Positions 1-13,000 of a stretch of 64,000 nt of DNA are shown here, one piece after another. Both the position numbers and the translations under genes were made by a program. Every line of letters begins with the position of its first letter. The stretch's first letter is position 1. The stretch covers positions 34,539,502 through 34,603,501 of the forward strand of contig JALIRH010000004.1 of NCBI GenBank assembly GCA_023055505.1. The letters are read 5' to 3'. This DNA is from Callipepla californica brunnescens. Taxonomy: Eukaryota; Chordata; Aves; Galliformes; Odontophoridae. Below the pieces are notes generated by a model. The model ran no database searches. It was given only the letters and a program-made list of their open reading frames with translations, and was not told the DNA's origin.

Positions 1-1771
1 AGATATACAAAATCACAGTAAAGAAACCCTCTTTGTAATGCATATGGAGGATTTTGTTTGTTTACATACTACTGAGACTAAGAATACACTTGAAGGCAAG
101 TAAATCAGAGAGAATGAAAATTAGGGCAGTGCTTATATACCGCTAAAATAGACCTGCGACTTCATTAAATAATGCTTACTGAGTTTCATTCTCCAGAGTG
201 AAAGGAAAAGGGCAGAACTTATGAGTCAACTGTCTGCTTCTGCAAGTATTTCTCAACGTAACTAAAATAAAGTCTGCTGTGTTCTTCCTATTGCCTTTCC
301 AAGGACTCAGGGAAAGAAAAGTGTCTGAAATGGTGAGCCACATGGACATCCTCTCCTCAACAGTTTGTCAGGTATAATGCCCATTTCCTCTCCTCACTCA
401 AAAGTAACTGCATTCCTGAAAGCAGAATTTGCAAGAATATCCAATGTGTGAAGAAAAACCTTAAGTTCTCAGGAGAGAAGGGGAAGCAGAGGGAAGCAAC
501 CTTGCTGCTTAAAAGAAAAATCATTACAAAACCACACCTCTTGAAAACGAATATGAGAAAGCAGATACACAAGATTTAGAGCCTCTAACTTTGATTTTCT
601 GTTACCAAGTCAGTCTACAGATACTTTACCAAAATTGGTGTTCCCAAAGCCGTGCAGCTCTCCCCACAAAATTACATGCCACATGGAAACTTTAGAGAGA
701 TTAACTACTGCGAGTAACTTACGGCTATACTTCATTGTAAAGCAGATCTTTGATTAAGAGAGCTGCAGCCAGAATTTTAACAGTATTAATGTTACTTTCT
801 ATATTAAAAATTTAGTGGATGTCTGTACTATGGATGTAGGTGAAGGAATGCATCTGTTATGCAATTACCTACACATCTGATACAGAAGCCCTCCAAAAAG
901 CCTTTGAAGAAGTCAATGGAAACTATTATTTGTTTCAGTTCAACAATGCTGAAACCACCACCAAACAGCAAGACTATAATTAAAAAGTTAAGCAGTCTGA
1001 CTTTGGGGCAGGGGGAGCCCAGAGCTACAGGTGCTTAGTATTAAAAAACAAAACAAAACAAAACAAACAAAAAAAAAAACAGTCCTAAATGAAAAGTATC
1101 ACTTATATGAAATTAAAATAGCTTTGAAATATAAATGATCATTTTAACATTTTATAACTGCTAGGAACAACAACTTGCTTACGGGGAACTGAAAACAACA
1201 AATAGATATTATAATTAATGAATTTAATGAATTAAAAATATTTTCCTTATACAAGTTATTTAAAATTTAACACCTTAATTCTTACCCTTCTGTACAAAGC
1301 TTGCACGCAGTCAAAGTAACATTCTGACCATCCTCACTACCAAAAGGAAGTGTTCAAAGCAAAGATTTGTACACACAATAAGCATTTTCAGATTAATAAT
1401 CTATCACAGGGAAGAGTTCCTTCAATCATTGGAAGTATTTTAAAATCTTAAACCATGGGAAGAAGGGGGGGGGGGACAAAGCCTTACATGCTAAATACCA
1501 GCTGTAGGTACCTGTATGTAGAATTGATAATTAAGGTATTCCTAACACACAAAACCAGCTCCCAGACAATGCTATAGCTGCTACAGTCCATGGCTTGCTC
1601 ATCTGAAGTAGTGTCTTTGTTGCCACATTTTACCTTTGTTCCGATACTTTTGTTTATGCTTCGTTTGCAGAAACACATTTTGGTTGGAGAATATGTCCAA
1701 GTCTCAACCTTTCCTGCTTTTGAACTTTTTTCCTTTTACAGGGAGTTTTTGTTTTGTTTGTCTTAAAAACT
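1..1771 (-). other. GTF2A1: GTF2A1 3' untranslated region (runs off the window)
   Basis: Follows the stop codon on the minus strand. It is A/T-rich and has no long open frame. I saw no AATAAA on this strand here, only one ATTAAA variant at 1223-1228 (plus strand TTTAAT). The human gene has a UTR of several kilobases, so the transcript probably continues past coordinate 1. An A-rich run near 1045-1080 and an 11-base G run at 1465-1475 (plus strand) are the only simple repeats noticed. Confidence 0.7.
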
Positions 1772-1879
1772 TCACCATTCTGCATCCCCAATGGCTTTGG
1801 AAAATACATAATCTCTTCCATTAAGATTCATGATGCCATCCTTGAGATGAAATTTCCATTTGTTTTTACTTCTATGGAT
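1772..1879 (-). CDS. GTF2A1: GTF2A1 coding exon 9 (C-terminus and stop)
   Basis: 35 codons and TGA. It starts [15 protein letters not shown] and ends SKAIGDAEW, the invariant end of the TFIIA large subunit. The acceptor cctgtttttag lies just above 1879 and the stop codon is at 1774-1772. The basic KNKWKFHLK segment belongs to the C-terminal beta-barrel. One change from human is seen (YVF for YIF). Confidence 0.97.
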   Translation of the reverse strand: MHRSKNKWKFHLKDGIMNLNGRDYVFSKAIGDAEW

Positions 1880-4800
1880 CTAAAAACAGGGGAGAAGGTT
1901 GAAGTATTACTCCACATCAAAAATAGGCAGCAATGCATAAAGTAAATTATATAAGTGAGAAAAATGAAAATAACAGTTAAACACATTACTTAATTACTAT
2001 AAACACACTGAATATCAATACTGCATTTAGCTGAGGAAAACAAATCCTAATGAAAGATCTAGCAATACTTTCAGCAACATTTTTTAAAACAGGTTAAAAA
2101 TCCTCACAGCAACTGTTGAGAAACCATTCAAACACAAAGATATTGTAAAACCCAAAGCACTTAAACATTTTTAGAGATGGTTGGAAAGGAAACACGAGAA
2201 ATAGATATCAACTTTTATGCTTGATTACAACATACTATGAAATTCCACTTGAAAGACAGATACTTCTATTTCAACTAATGAAAGACTGATGTTTTAAACT
2301 TAGCCCTGCAAGAGTCCAACACTAAATTTATTCTTTGCTTCTGTTGTTTAAATTCTATTTTGCTTGCAAACTAGTTTGACTACTTCATATACAGATAGAC
2401 AGTAGACATATTTAACTTTCTACCTAAATTAGAGTTTGACTCTAGGATTCAGAATGTTAAGGACTGGTTAAAAAGCAAATGGAATACTTTTAAAAGACTT
2501 CAGTGTGAAAATCTCAGACGTTCTCAGATATTCTTTACAATACATCATCCCACTGGCAGCAGATAACAAAGAATGAACAACAGTTTGAAATTCAGTACAA
2601 AGACAGAAGAATATTTTAGGGTTCTCTTATTTTGTTTGCAAAGAAAACATACTGTAAGCACAAAACAAATAAATTCATGCCAGCTCTCAAAAAGGCCATC
2701 AGAAAGAATCACAAAATCATCAGAACAATTAAGCAACCGGACAGTGAGATATTTAAAGCAAGCAAGGATGTTCCAAGAGGACATACTGTCCAAAAGAGAG
2801 AAAGATCGTTTTAAGTTCTAACAGATTGAACACAAAAGTGTCAGTAAGCGATATAAAAGAAGTTAAGGAAACTTTACAATAGGCAACTATTGTAGAGTAC
2901 TTGTAGAGTAGCCCAACTGCTACTCTTCAAGTTTCATCAAGGACAGAAAGTCCCATCCTCTAATATTTGTGCTGTAGAATGACAGTACTCTTAACAGTTA
3001 TTTGTACTATCATTTGCTCTCTGGTTATTTTAAGCTAAAATAAGTTAGTGGCAACAGCAAGTAAGCAAACAAGAAAGGGTCTTGACTCTTGTACTCTAAT
3101 TTCTACATGGCTTTTAACAGATATCTCTAACCAGACACATCTGAGCTGACGTAAGTAAAGAAGGAAAACCCTCTAATAAGTAACTGATAAAAGACGGTAA
3201 ACCAAGAGTAAGAACTCCTCTATTACAGCAGAATGAGATAACTTCAAAAGATATTTGTGTTCATTGCAGTGAACATGGTTTAAGAATTCACTAATCATCT
3301 GGAAAATGATGAAACGTGACTGATCATAAAAAGAACAGTCACTGAACAGCTACAGAACAATTTTGCAGTCCTAGCTCACTGTGTAACAAAGTAATGGTGA
3401 CATTCAATGTATGTGATAGTTGCAAAGATAGAGGAAAAAAAAAATTATATCTTGCACAGATAGAAAAAAAAAATGTTGGGGTTGACAATTACAACTCAGG
3501 AATTTGAAAATCCAAGCATTCTAAAGGATTGATGTCATCAGTTCTCTGTTCAGTGGGGTCAAAAGCACACTTGAATAACTACACAAAACTGTTGCACCAC
3601 TTGGTAAATTGAAGGTTCACCTATAATATGAATATCTCTGATCCTCGTCAACATATCTCTCGATATCAAATAAGATATGGAAGGATACAGAAAAATTAAA
3701 CACATCTGGAGAATAAAGAATAATCAAATGTTTGGACAGCTGTACAATTAACAACAAAGCAAAAACAACTCTGATTTTGAAGACAGAAGTATATGATAAT
3801 CTACTACACAAAGTATCAAGAGAGCAAACAGGAAACACCCTTTCAATCAGAGAACTAGTAAATATCACAAAATATCTAACATGCTCAGAAATATGTAATT
3901 CTGCACATATCACATAATTAACTAAAAAATTTCTCCTTGTAACTTTACTAGGATTCAAAAAACAATCATCTCTTGACCATATAAAGCCACCATTATCTCT
4001 CTCAAGAGACAGATCACAGAAGGGTGGTGGGATGTCTGCCCTCATCTCATTGTGCCAGAGGCACCTGCTGATGCAGGACACAACATACTGTGCAAGAGAG
4101 AACTCTCTTCAGAACTGCTGAACACCTTCACTTTTGTATTTTATGAAAACAACCTGAACAGTGGTTGTTTGGTAGGTGAACACGTGGCTCTAGAGTTACA
4201 AGATGGGCAGTCTTCCCTACTAAGTTCAAGTTCTTTTCAGAGGGTGAGGATTTCGTAGTTGCTCTTGCTCAGCTTTAGCAGCTCCTAACCAGCTTTCCTT
4301 ACTATTGTCCCTCATAACTCTCATGAACTGTTTCCAAACTAATATTTTCTGATTATAGTCAGGAGGAGAAGCACGGCCAGACAGTAGATACCAATACTAC
4401 TTTCCTCATTCTTGAATTCTTTCTGAAATAGGAAACTCCAAGTAGAATGAATAAAAAAATCTTCAGTTATTTCTCCAAGACATGAGTTGCAATGTAGAGC
4501 TTTTTAATTCAAAGATCTTTTTTCTGCTTTAGAAACTATCCTTAATTCTTCACAGTCCAAGTCACCTCACACATGAAAAGAAAGAAAATCCTCCAAGAGC
4601 CCCTGGACAAATATTAAATAGTTCAAAGATGTGAACATATATACACTCAAGTATTTTGGGGCAAGCATACAGAAATAGCAGTAATCCTACAGAAGACAGA
4701 AGAGTTCAGAACTTAAAGCAAAATGTGCAGAAGAATTCCACACCGCTTTTCCTGAAAATAAAAATACAAAAATGAATAGCATAGAAAGAACACATTCCTC

Positions 4801-6987
4801 TGAAAACTATTCAGACATCAAGAAGAGAAATGATTAGTGATCAATAAGTAATTTTCTACTAAGTCGAAATCTTGATGACTACTACAATTTAAGGCTACAG
4901 TGAACTACAAAACTTACTTATAATAATTCACTTCTCCAGAGCACAGCTCACTGACCTTTCCTTAAAGTCACAGATATCACAGGTATGATGAAGAAAAAAA
5001 TTCAACCAAATTTTTCTAGGTTTTATTCAATGCCACCAGGTCTAGTTAAAAAGCACAGAACAAACAAAAATACCCTTACCTGACAGCTTTTATATTAACA
5101 ATCACATTATAACCTTTACTGATCTACCTGTACTAAACAGTCACACAAAGATATTTCATCACTTAAAAGTTATGACTTGAAGGAATGAGAAAAATTACAT
5201 TTGTTGCATTATCTTTTACCTTATCATACTGACACACAACAACATTTTCTGTATCAAACAGTTCTTGTCCTTCCTCATCGCTCACATCATCTTCACTGTT
5301 AAGAGGCTCCTGAAAGAAACACATGGGAAAAGTTGCAACATTTAGTAAAGTTATAACTGTTACTTAGATTACTTGTGCCAGTCCAGGCTACAGTCTGTTA
5401 GAATGGATCTATGTGAGCATTTGAGGCATGAAGTATTAAGCTTTCCAGCAGAGGGCTCATGTACCTTTCCTCTTTTCCTCTGTGATATGAGTCCTAAGGG
5501 GAAGTCCTTACCAATTTCAGTGCCCAGCTTCAACGTTCAAAACAGATGATGAGCACAGCATTCTTTTATCAACATGTCACATGAAATCTTTTCATTCCTT
5601 TATTCTGCAAATTCTAGTGCGTGCAATTTCTCTTCACAAAACTTTATCCTTATGTGTATTTACTTTTTATCTAAAGCACCTAAACAGTGCAAATAAACAT
5701 TATTTACATCACTCTCTATGTTCTGTTTGAAATAGAAATTCCATGACTTACTTATCTTTGTCTAATGTACTGCAAACGGAAACAGATCTCTCTAAACAAG
5801 CAGGAAGTTCATGGAGGAGGAAAAAAGATATTTTAAGATGATGCATAGATACATAAAAATAACTTCTCCAGATTTAAGTATTTTCACTTTCCTCAACTTT
5901 GTCCAAGTGGTCTTTCCACCTCAGAAGTTTTCCAAGTTGTGTCAATTCCTCTGCTCTTTGCTATTTCTTTAGACCTGTCTTGCGAGATTACCAAATACAC
6001 CACAAGGATATTCAGAAGTATCACTACTGAACTGCAAGTCTCATTTCTCTTTCCCTGCATGACCTTCCCACCTGTACTTAAGAGGATTGTCTTAAAGCTC
6101 GTATTTAAACTGGATACCTCTTCCAGATCATTCTTGCTCCTCTCCTCAAGCATCTGACCGTTAGTGTTTGTCAAAATAAAATTCTGACACACTACATTCC
6201 ATGCAGTATGGTGAGAAAGCTTCTGCAAAAATTTCCTTTTTTTTCCTTTGTCTTCTTCTACCTCACCTAAACAGCAAATATTTCAAAATCTTAAAACAAC
6301 CACTAGTAAATGCAAAATAGCTTTTCTTAGGTCTTAGCTTAATCATTACCTTTCCACCTGCCTCAAAATATATAAGCTATAGTATGAAAAGACATCTATA
6401 GTGCCAGAAGAAAAAGGTACCAGAGTTCCTGACTTCTAAGTACTGTTATAATTAAGTTTTAAGGAATTGCTCAATTCATTAACTATCTGCTGATGAATGC
6501 TGGGAGCAAAAATAATTGGGGCGTGGGGTGGGGTCTCTTACATACAGATGATAAAGCCTGGGCATATTAAAAATCCACATTAAAAGAACACAACATTGAA
6601 AAACAAAGACTTACTAAGGCAACTGTTAATGCATTCAAGACTGACATCAGTACCAATCAAAATAATGGAAAAGGTGATATGGACAAAACTTCTAATGAAA
6701 AATATTGTTTGACACACTGTAGATGTATTACAGAAAATCCAATTTAACTCCCTGATAAAAATTCTAAGTTTTACCAGCATGAGATGGGTGATACAGATAG
6801 TGAAATGCTCCTCATACTGGGATTTTAAATGAAAAATTAAGATAACTAGAAAATCTGCAGAGAACTGTGTAAGTGATCTATCTGTAAAATGCATTTTCAA
6901 CAGTCAGATTTAGAGACTATGAAGCTTCCAGACAGAAACTGTAATAAAAGTACTTTTAGATTATTAGCTTTTCCTGCGTTTTTTTTC

Positions 6988-7019
<32 letters not shown>

Positions 7020-10000
7020 ACAGAACAAAACTTGGTAAGAATCACTGTCTGAAGTCCAAAACCAAGTAAATGGAAAATCTGAACTAAACACACAGTGTTA
7101 TGAAGCAAGTTACTAAGAACATGTCCTCATGTTCCTAACTCCAGACTTAGTAAAACCAAGGTCATATGTGGTTTTCAGAGTATTTTTTATAGTCAGACTT
7201 CATTCTCAGGCCCCTTCTACTACAATATAAGGCAACCTAGCACCACATCTGTTTGTTCCCTCAGTGTATCAGAAATACACTCACCTTTTCTCATTCCTCC
7301 TACCACCTGCCTTTGGTATGCACTCTGTCCCAAACTGAGTAGATTATTTTTGTTTGCTTATGAAGGATTCATGATATCATAACATCTGAAATACTACTGT
7401 TGAAGTCTTTAAAAAGGCACTCATCATAATTAAGCTTTTTCTGTCATCCCCTGCCACACCAGCTGCATTTCAAGGTGCTTTGATAATACAGTTTCCACCA
7501 TGACAGTATGGGATATAATGAGACTGCAGTACACAGACAGTACTGTTATTTTCAAGATTATGGGAATGTTACATTCTCCGAGGCTTAGAGAATCACAGAA
7601 CTGTAGGGGTTGGAAGGGACTTCTAGAGATCATCGAGTCCAAACCCCTGCCAAAGCAGCTCCCTAGCCCAGGTTGCACAGGTAGGCGTCCAGGTGGGTCT
7701 GGAACATCCCCAGAGAAGGAGACTCCACCACCTCTCTGTGCAGCCTGTGCCAGTGCTCCGCCACTGCACTGTGAAGAAACTCCCATGAACATTTGTGTGG
7801 AACTTCCTATGCTTCAGTTTGTGGCCATTTCCTCTCATCCTATCACCACATAGTGCAGAAAAGTGTCCAGCCTCATCTCTTTGCCACGTTTTTTACTGTT
7901 TTCCTTTAAGTACTGTGGGTGAAAAATAAAAATGAAATAGAAGCATACCCCAATCTTCTCTAGTAATGTTAATTTTACCTCTTCAACCTGGCCATCTTCA
8001 CCTCCATCTTTTTCTTTGTCTTCCTCTTCATCATCATCATAGTCTTCTTCCTCATCTTCTTCTTCTTCGGATGATGTATCTCCTGCTCCATCAACTTGGA
8101 GAACAAGTGGTGCTTGTGGTTGTGCCTGTTGTTGCTGTGGTTGCTGCTGACCAGCTGCAGGAATCTGTGCTTGAGCTGGTGTAGGGGCAGCCACTGTTGT
8201 AGGTATGACTTGAGTTTTATTTCCTGTAAACAGGATCTGCTGAGGCTGAATAATCACTCCTGTCTGCTGGGGAATTCCTCCAGGGATTGGAGCCAACACC
8301 TGATGGAAGAGTATAGTGGTTGGTAACACACCAGAGTACCTCAGCAGTTACAGAAGACAATTAAGGATATCAATCTGACTTGAACTAATTAGAGAAAGAA
8401 GTTACGAATACTCCATCTATATCAGAAAGGTAATTAAATCTTCAATAACACAGCTTCCATAATTACTTAGTGTTTTTACCTCACTCAAATTCCAAGCACA
8501 GTGGAATAACATTTAAACTCAAACAGGAGATTATTTTTAGTATTTCTTTACAGGATACTTAACCTGAAACTCACTACATATCATTATTCATGTCTAAGCT
8601 GCAGAACTGTGACATAATAAACTCAATGCCAACACAATCCGGATGCACAGCTGACCCTGGAGCTGAACAAAAATCCTCGCAAAAAAAACCATACTCTATT
8701 CGGAAATGAAATGTCCAGGTTTGGTGTGGGGTTGTTTTTATGCTCTGGGCTTTGTGTATTTGTTTGACTTTTTTAAGGCACTTTCCTCTACATGCTCTGC
8801 AACACAAAATCATGTAACTGATGAATACATTTGTGAAAGGATATTGACTAGAATTGTGCACATAATGTAATTTATTACTGGACCCACACAAAAACCAATG
8901 CTAGTCTGAATCTTAATACATGTCAATAAATACGACATTTGAAACAATATTTCAAAATAGTTAATCTTTGAAAACATCGTTAACACAATCTTATTTTAAA
9001 TATACTACTTCTGTCTTTGTATACTGTTTAAATTTGACAATGAAAAATGCATGCCAATTTAATAATTATCAGATTTTTATTTTCAAGTGCACCTATTCAT
9101 TTCTTTTCCTTACCTGCTGTATAACAGGTGCTTGTACACCACCAGGCTGCATCTGTGGTATGACCTGCTGCTGTAGAACAACTGGCTGCTGTGGCTGAAT
9201 GATATATTGAGCTCCATTTGCAGTTCTAACTACTTGGAGGATCTGGCCTGCAGAAAGATAAATAAACACAAAATTAATCAAATAACAGATATCCCCATTT
9301 AAAATTACCTTAGTTTAGAAAGCTGTTTCCTGAAAAAACACAGATAACAATTAAAGAGCATTACATTCTGTTTTCACCCATGAAAAGATACTATCCTATA
9401 GCAGCTGTGCCAGAAACGAAGCGTTAATACGGCTGTTTGCTATCTATCAGTGTGAAGTATGCAACCTGAGATTAAACCTTTAAAGCAAAACAGTATTTCA
9501 AATATTAGTTTCTGGTTATGAACATACCTCATGTTTTTTAAGATAAACTATACAGGCAGGGTACAAATGAATCACAGAATCATAGGAGTTGGAAAGGACC
9601 TCTGGAGTTCATCTAGTACAATCCCTCCTGCTAAAGTAGGTTACACAGGGAAGTGTCCAGGCAGGTTTTGAATATCTGTGGAAAAGGAGACTCCACAACC
9701 TCCCTGGGAAGCTTGTTCCAGTGCTCTGTCACCCTTACAGTAAAGAAGTTTTTCTCATATTCAGATGGAACTGTATTCCAGCTGGTACCCATCAACTCTT
9801 CTCCTGTTGCTGAGCACCACTGATAAGAGCCTGGCACCATCCACTTCACTCCTACCCATTAGATACTTTTAAGAATTGATAAGATTCCCCTCTGAGTCTT
9901 CTCCAGGCCAAACAGCCCCAGGTTACTCAAACTTTCCTCATCTGGGAGATGCTCAATGTCCCTCATCATCTTTGTGGCTTTCTGATGCACTGTCTCAAGA

Positions 10001-13000
10001 AGTTCCCTGAATTTCTTGAACCAAAAAGCTGACAACCGGACACGGTACTCCTGATGTGGCCTCAACAGGACAGACTAGATGGGGAGGAATACCCTCCTCA
10101 AGCATCTGGCCACACTTTTTTTTGCACCCCAGGATACCGTTGGTATCTGCTGGCTCATCGTCAACCTGATGTCCACCAGGACACCCAAGTCCTTCTCAGC
10201 AGAGATCACTGCCAGAAGGTCAGCCCTTACCCTTTACTGATGTGTGTGGTTATTCCCCCACAGGCATAGGACTCTGCACTTGCCCTTGTTGAACCTCCAA
10301 AATTCCTCTCCATCCAACTCCTCAGCCTGTGGAAGTCTCACTGAATGTCAGTCTCTCCTCCCAGCTTTATAACATCAGCAAACTTGCTAAGGGTGTGCTC
10401 TATCCCTTAATCCAGGTCATTCATGAAATGCTGTACTAGGCCAGTACTGACCCCTGGGGAATTCTGCAAGCTACAGGGCTCCAATTAGACCTACGTCACT
10501 GACCACAACCCTCTGAGCTCTACCAGTCAGTCAGTTCTCAATCCACCTCACTGTGCACCCACCTACCCCCCACCTCCATAGCTTGCTTACAAGGTTGTTA
10601 TGGGAGACAATGAAAAAGGCCTTGCTGAAGTCAAGGTACACAAGATCCATGTGAATATATACCAAAAGAAGAAACACTGAAGTTTTACCCTTAAACTCAT
10701 TATCCATTTCTCCTTCCTTTTCCCACAGTATCTGTACTCTCATCTCTACTCTATTTCTTTAACTACCCTATAGCTTTATTATTTCACACTTACTCTTACT
10801 TCACAAAGTATGTCGAAGACTCACATGCTGTTACAGCTGGCCTCCAACTCTGAAAATGGGGAGCTAAGACATATTTCAACACACTCTTTACATTTATATT
10901 CAAATAAAGGAGAATAAATGAAATTAGGCAATCCTCAACTTCACGCATTTTCCTAAAGACTGATATTATTTCCCGTTCTATCTCCAGAGCAAACTGCAAA
11001 GCTCCCTTTATTCCAACAGGAAAGTAAATCTGAAAGAAAATACAGTTCTGAAGTTCCTACCCCCTCTGTAAAGAAAACACACTACAAAAATTTGCAACTG
11101 AAAAAGAAAATACACACAACAGAAGTAACAATATAATCTCTCTTAAAGCACAGATGTTCTTCTTCAAAAATTAGAAGAACTTAGATTTCTAGAACAGCTA
11201 CACACTTCGATTTTATTTCAACCACTTATCCATTAAACATTCAAATGCATAAAGTAGAGAGGTTAAGTCACAGGTGATTCTGAACAGACCAAGTGAATTA
11301 CTCCAGCAAGAAAAGCAACTGATTCTAGGAAACAGGTTTTCTCAGACCTTTCCCAGGCAACACTACAGGTTTGGGGCAGAGTTTCTGGAAGACTGCATGA
11401 AGAAACGGACCAGAGAGTGTTGGCCAACACGTGGCTGAACACTAGCCAGCAGTGTGTCCAGGTGGCCAAGAATGTCAATGGTAACCTGGTTTACACAAAA
11501 GATAGTGTTATCAGTAGGAGCAGGGAAGGTGATTGGCCCTCTGTACTCAGCACTGGTGAGGCACTGAGTACCCTGAGTACTGTGTTCAGCTTTGGGCCTC
11601 TCACTACAAGAACGATGTTGAGGCCCTGGAGCACGTGCAGAGAAAGGCAGTGAAGCTGGTGAGAGGTCTGGAGCACAGGCCTTAACAGGAGTGGCTGAGG
11701 GAACAGGGAATGTTTGGTCTGGAGAAAAGGAGGCTCAGGAGTGACCTTAACACCCTTTACAGCTAGATGAAAGGAGGTTGTGGACAGGTAGGATCAGCCT
11801 CTTCTCCTGGAGTAACTAGTGACAGGACTAGAGGAAATTACCTCACATAAAACATCAGCTAAGCTGTTCGTGAACATCACACTTATATTCTAAGCATACA
11901 GAGTAACAGTATATATACATGAGAAATCTAAAAGGAAACTGGCATTGCCATTAGGAACTCTATTCTATGAGCTTAGCAGGAACCACAATCATTAAAGCAC
12001 TTCTTATCTTTCCTGCACTTTTGTCACATCCTAGCAACACTGCTCACATTGTGCCTCACAATACTCAGAAATACGTGAAGGGAAGTGATTGCAACATCCG
12101 TCTTCATGCACACGTCTAATAAGCACAGAAGGCTTGCACAGAATCTCTTAGGTTCATAAGACTAATCAGTCAGTGAGCAACAGTCCAAGTGTGTAGTGAA
12201 GATTCCCAGATTTTGATATCTGAACAATGTATGTCAGCAAGTAAAATGCATAATTTCTTCCTCCCAAACACCCACAGAACCACCTCAGTGTTAAGACAGT
12301 TACCTGAATTTGTAAGTATCTGCTGAACAGGAGTAACACCAGCAGGGAGAGCCAACGTAGCTGCTGTGGCTGCAGCACTCTGAAATACAGGATAAGCTTT
12401 TTAGCAAGTGTTATTGCCAGTGTTTCACATTACAACATACTGCCTGAAAATATGAACCTATTCTGACCTACTAATAAAATACTGCATTGCTTCGATAGCA
12501 GTTTTGCATTTTCAAAGCACCTAAAGACATGAGCCTATAAATCTGAAGGAAAATAAGGTACTTAAGCAGTGACCATGTTCACTTGTCTTGTTTTCACAAG
12601 GAGTAGCAATCACGTCTGCACTATTGCTCATTCTACAAATGCTCTGCATTTCCAATTCCAAATAACACAGTTCTTTTGAGTGAATATACACACACAGCAT
12701 ACCAACTGCTCGCAGAATTACTTATTTTTTTCTCTCAACACAGCTGGTTAATAGAGAAATCCAAAGACTCCCAATGGGTAATGATTCTATCTTATGGAAA
12801 TCAAATTATAATGCAACCAACATGAGTTCCAAACACAAAAATCTGGATTAAGTCCTTAACTCCTATAGGGACATGGATTTCTCCAGAGGTTTTTCTATTT
12901 CAAGTATCTAACTGCGGTTATCTCTTGAAAATCCTCCCTCTCCTTACTACAGTGGAACCATGAGAAACTACCCTCTGCTACTGAAAGGATTTAAACTTCA

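Larger units (their letters stand above)
5310..7978 (-). other. GTF2A1: GTF2A1 intron 7
   Basis: 2.7 kb. It holds a 29-base G run at 6989-7017 and a CR1 3' piece at 7589-7850. Other open frames show no recognisable protein. Confidence 0.85.
9248..12303 (-). other. GTF2A1: GTF2A1 intron 5 (two opposed CR1 copies)
   Basis: 3.1 kb. About half is CR1: a minus-strand copy at 9569-10665 and a plus-strand copy at about 11395-11850. The remaining sequence is unique. Confidence 0.85.

Noticed and set aside
3617..4081. 154-codon minus-strand frame in GTF2A1 intron 8
   Set aside because: No recognisable domain, A/T-rich codon content like the surrounding intron, and skipped by the well-supported exon 8 to exon 9 splice.
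10531..10743. Frame containing [10 protein letters not shown], a reverse transcriptase motif
   Set aside because: It is part of the broken CR1 element at 9569-10665 and not a separate gene.
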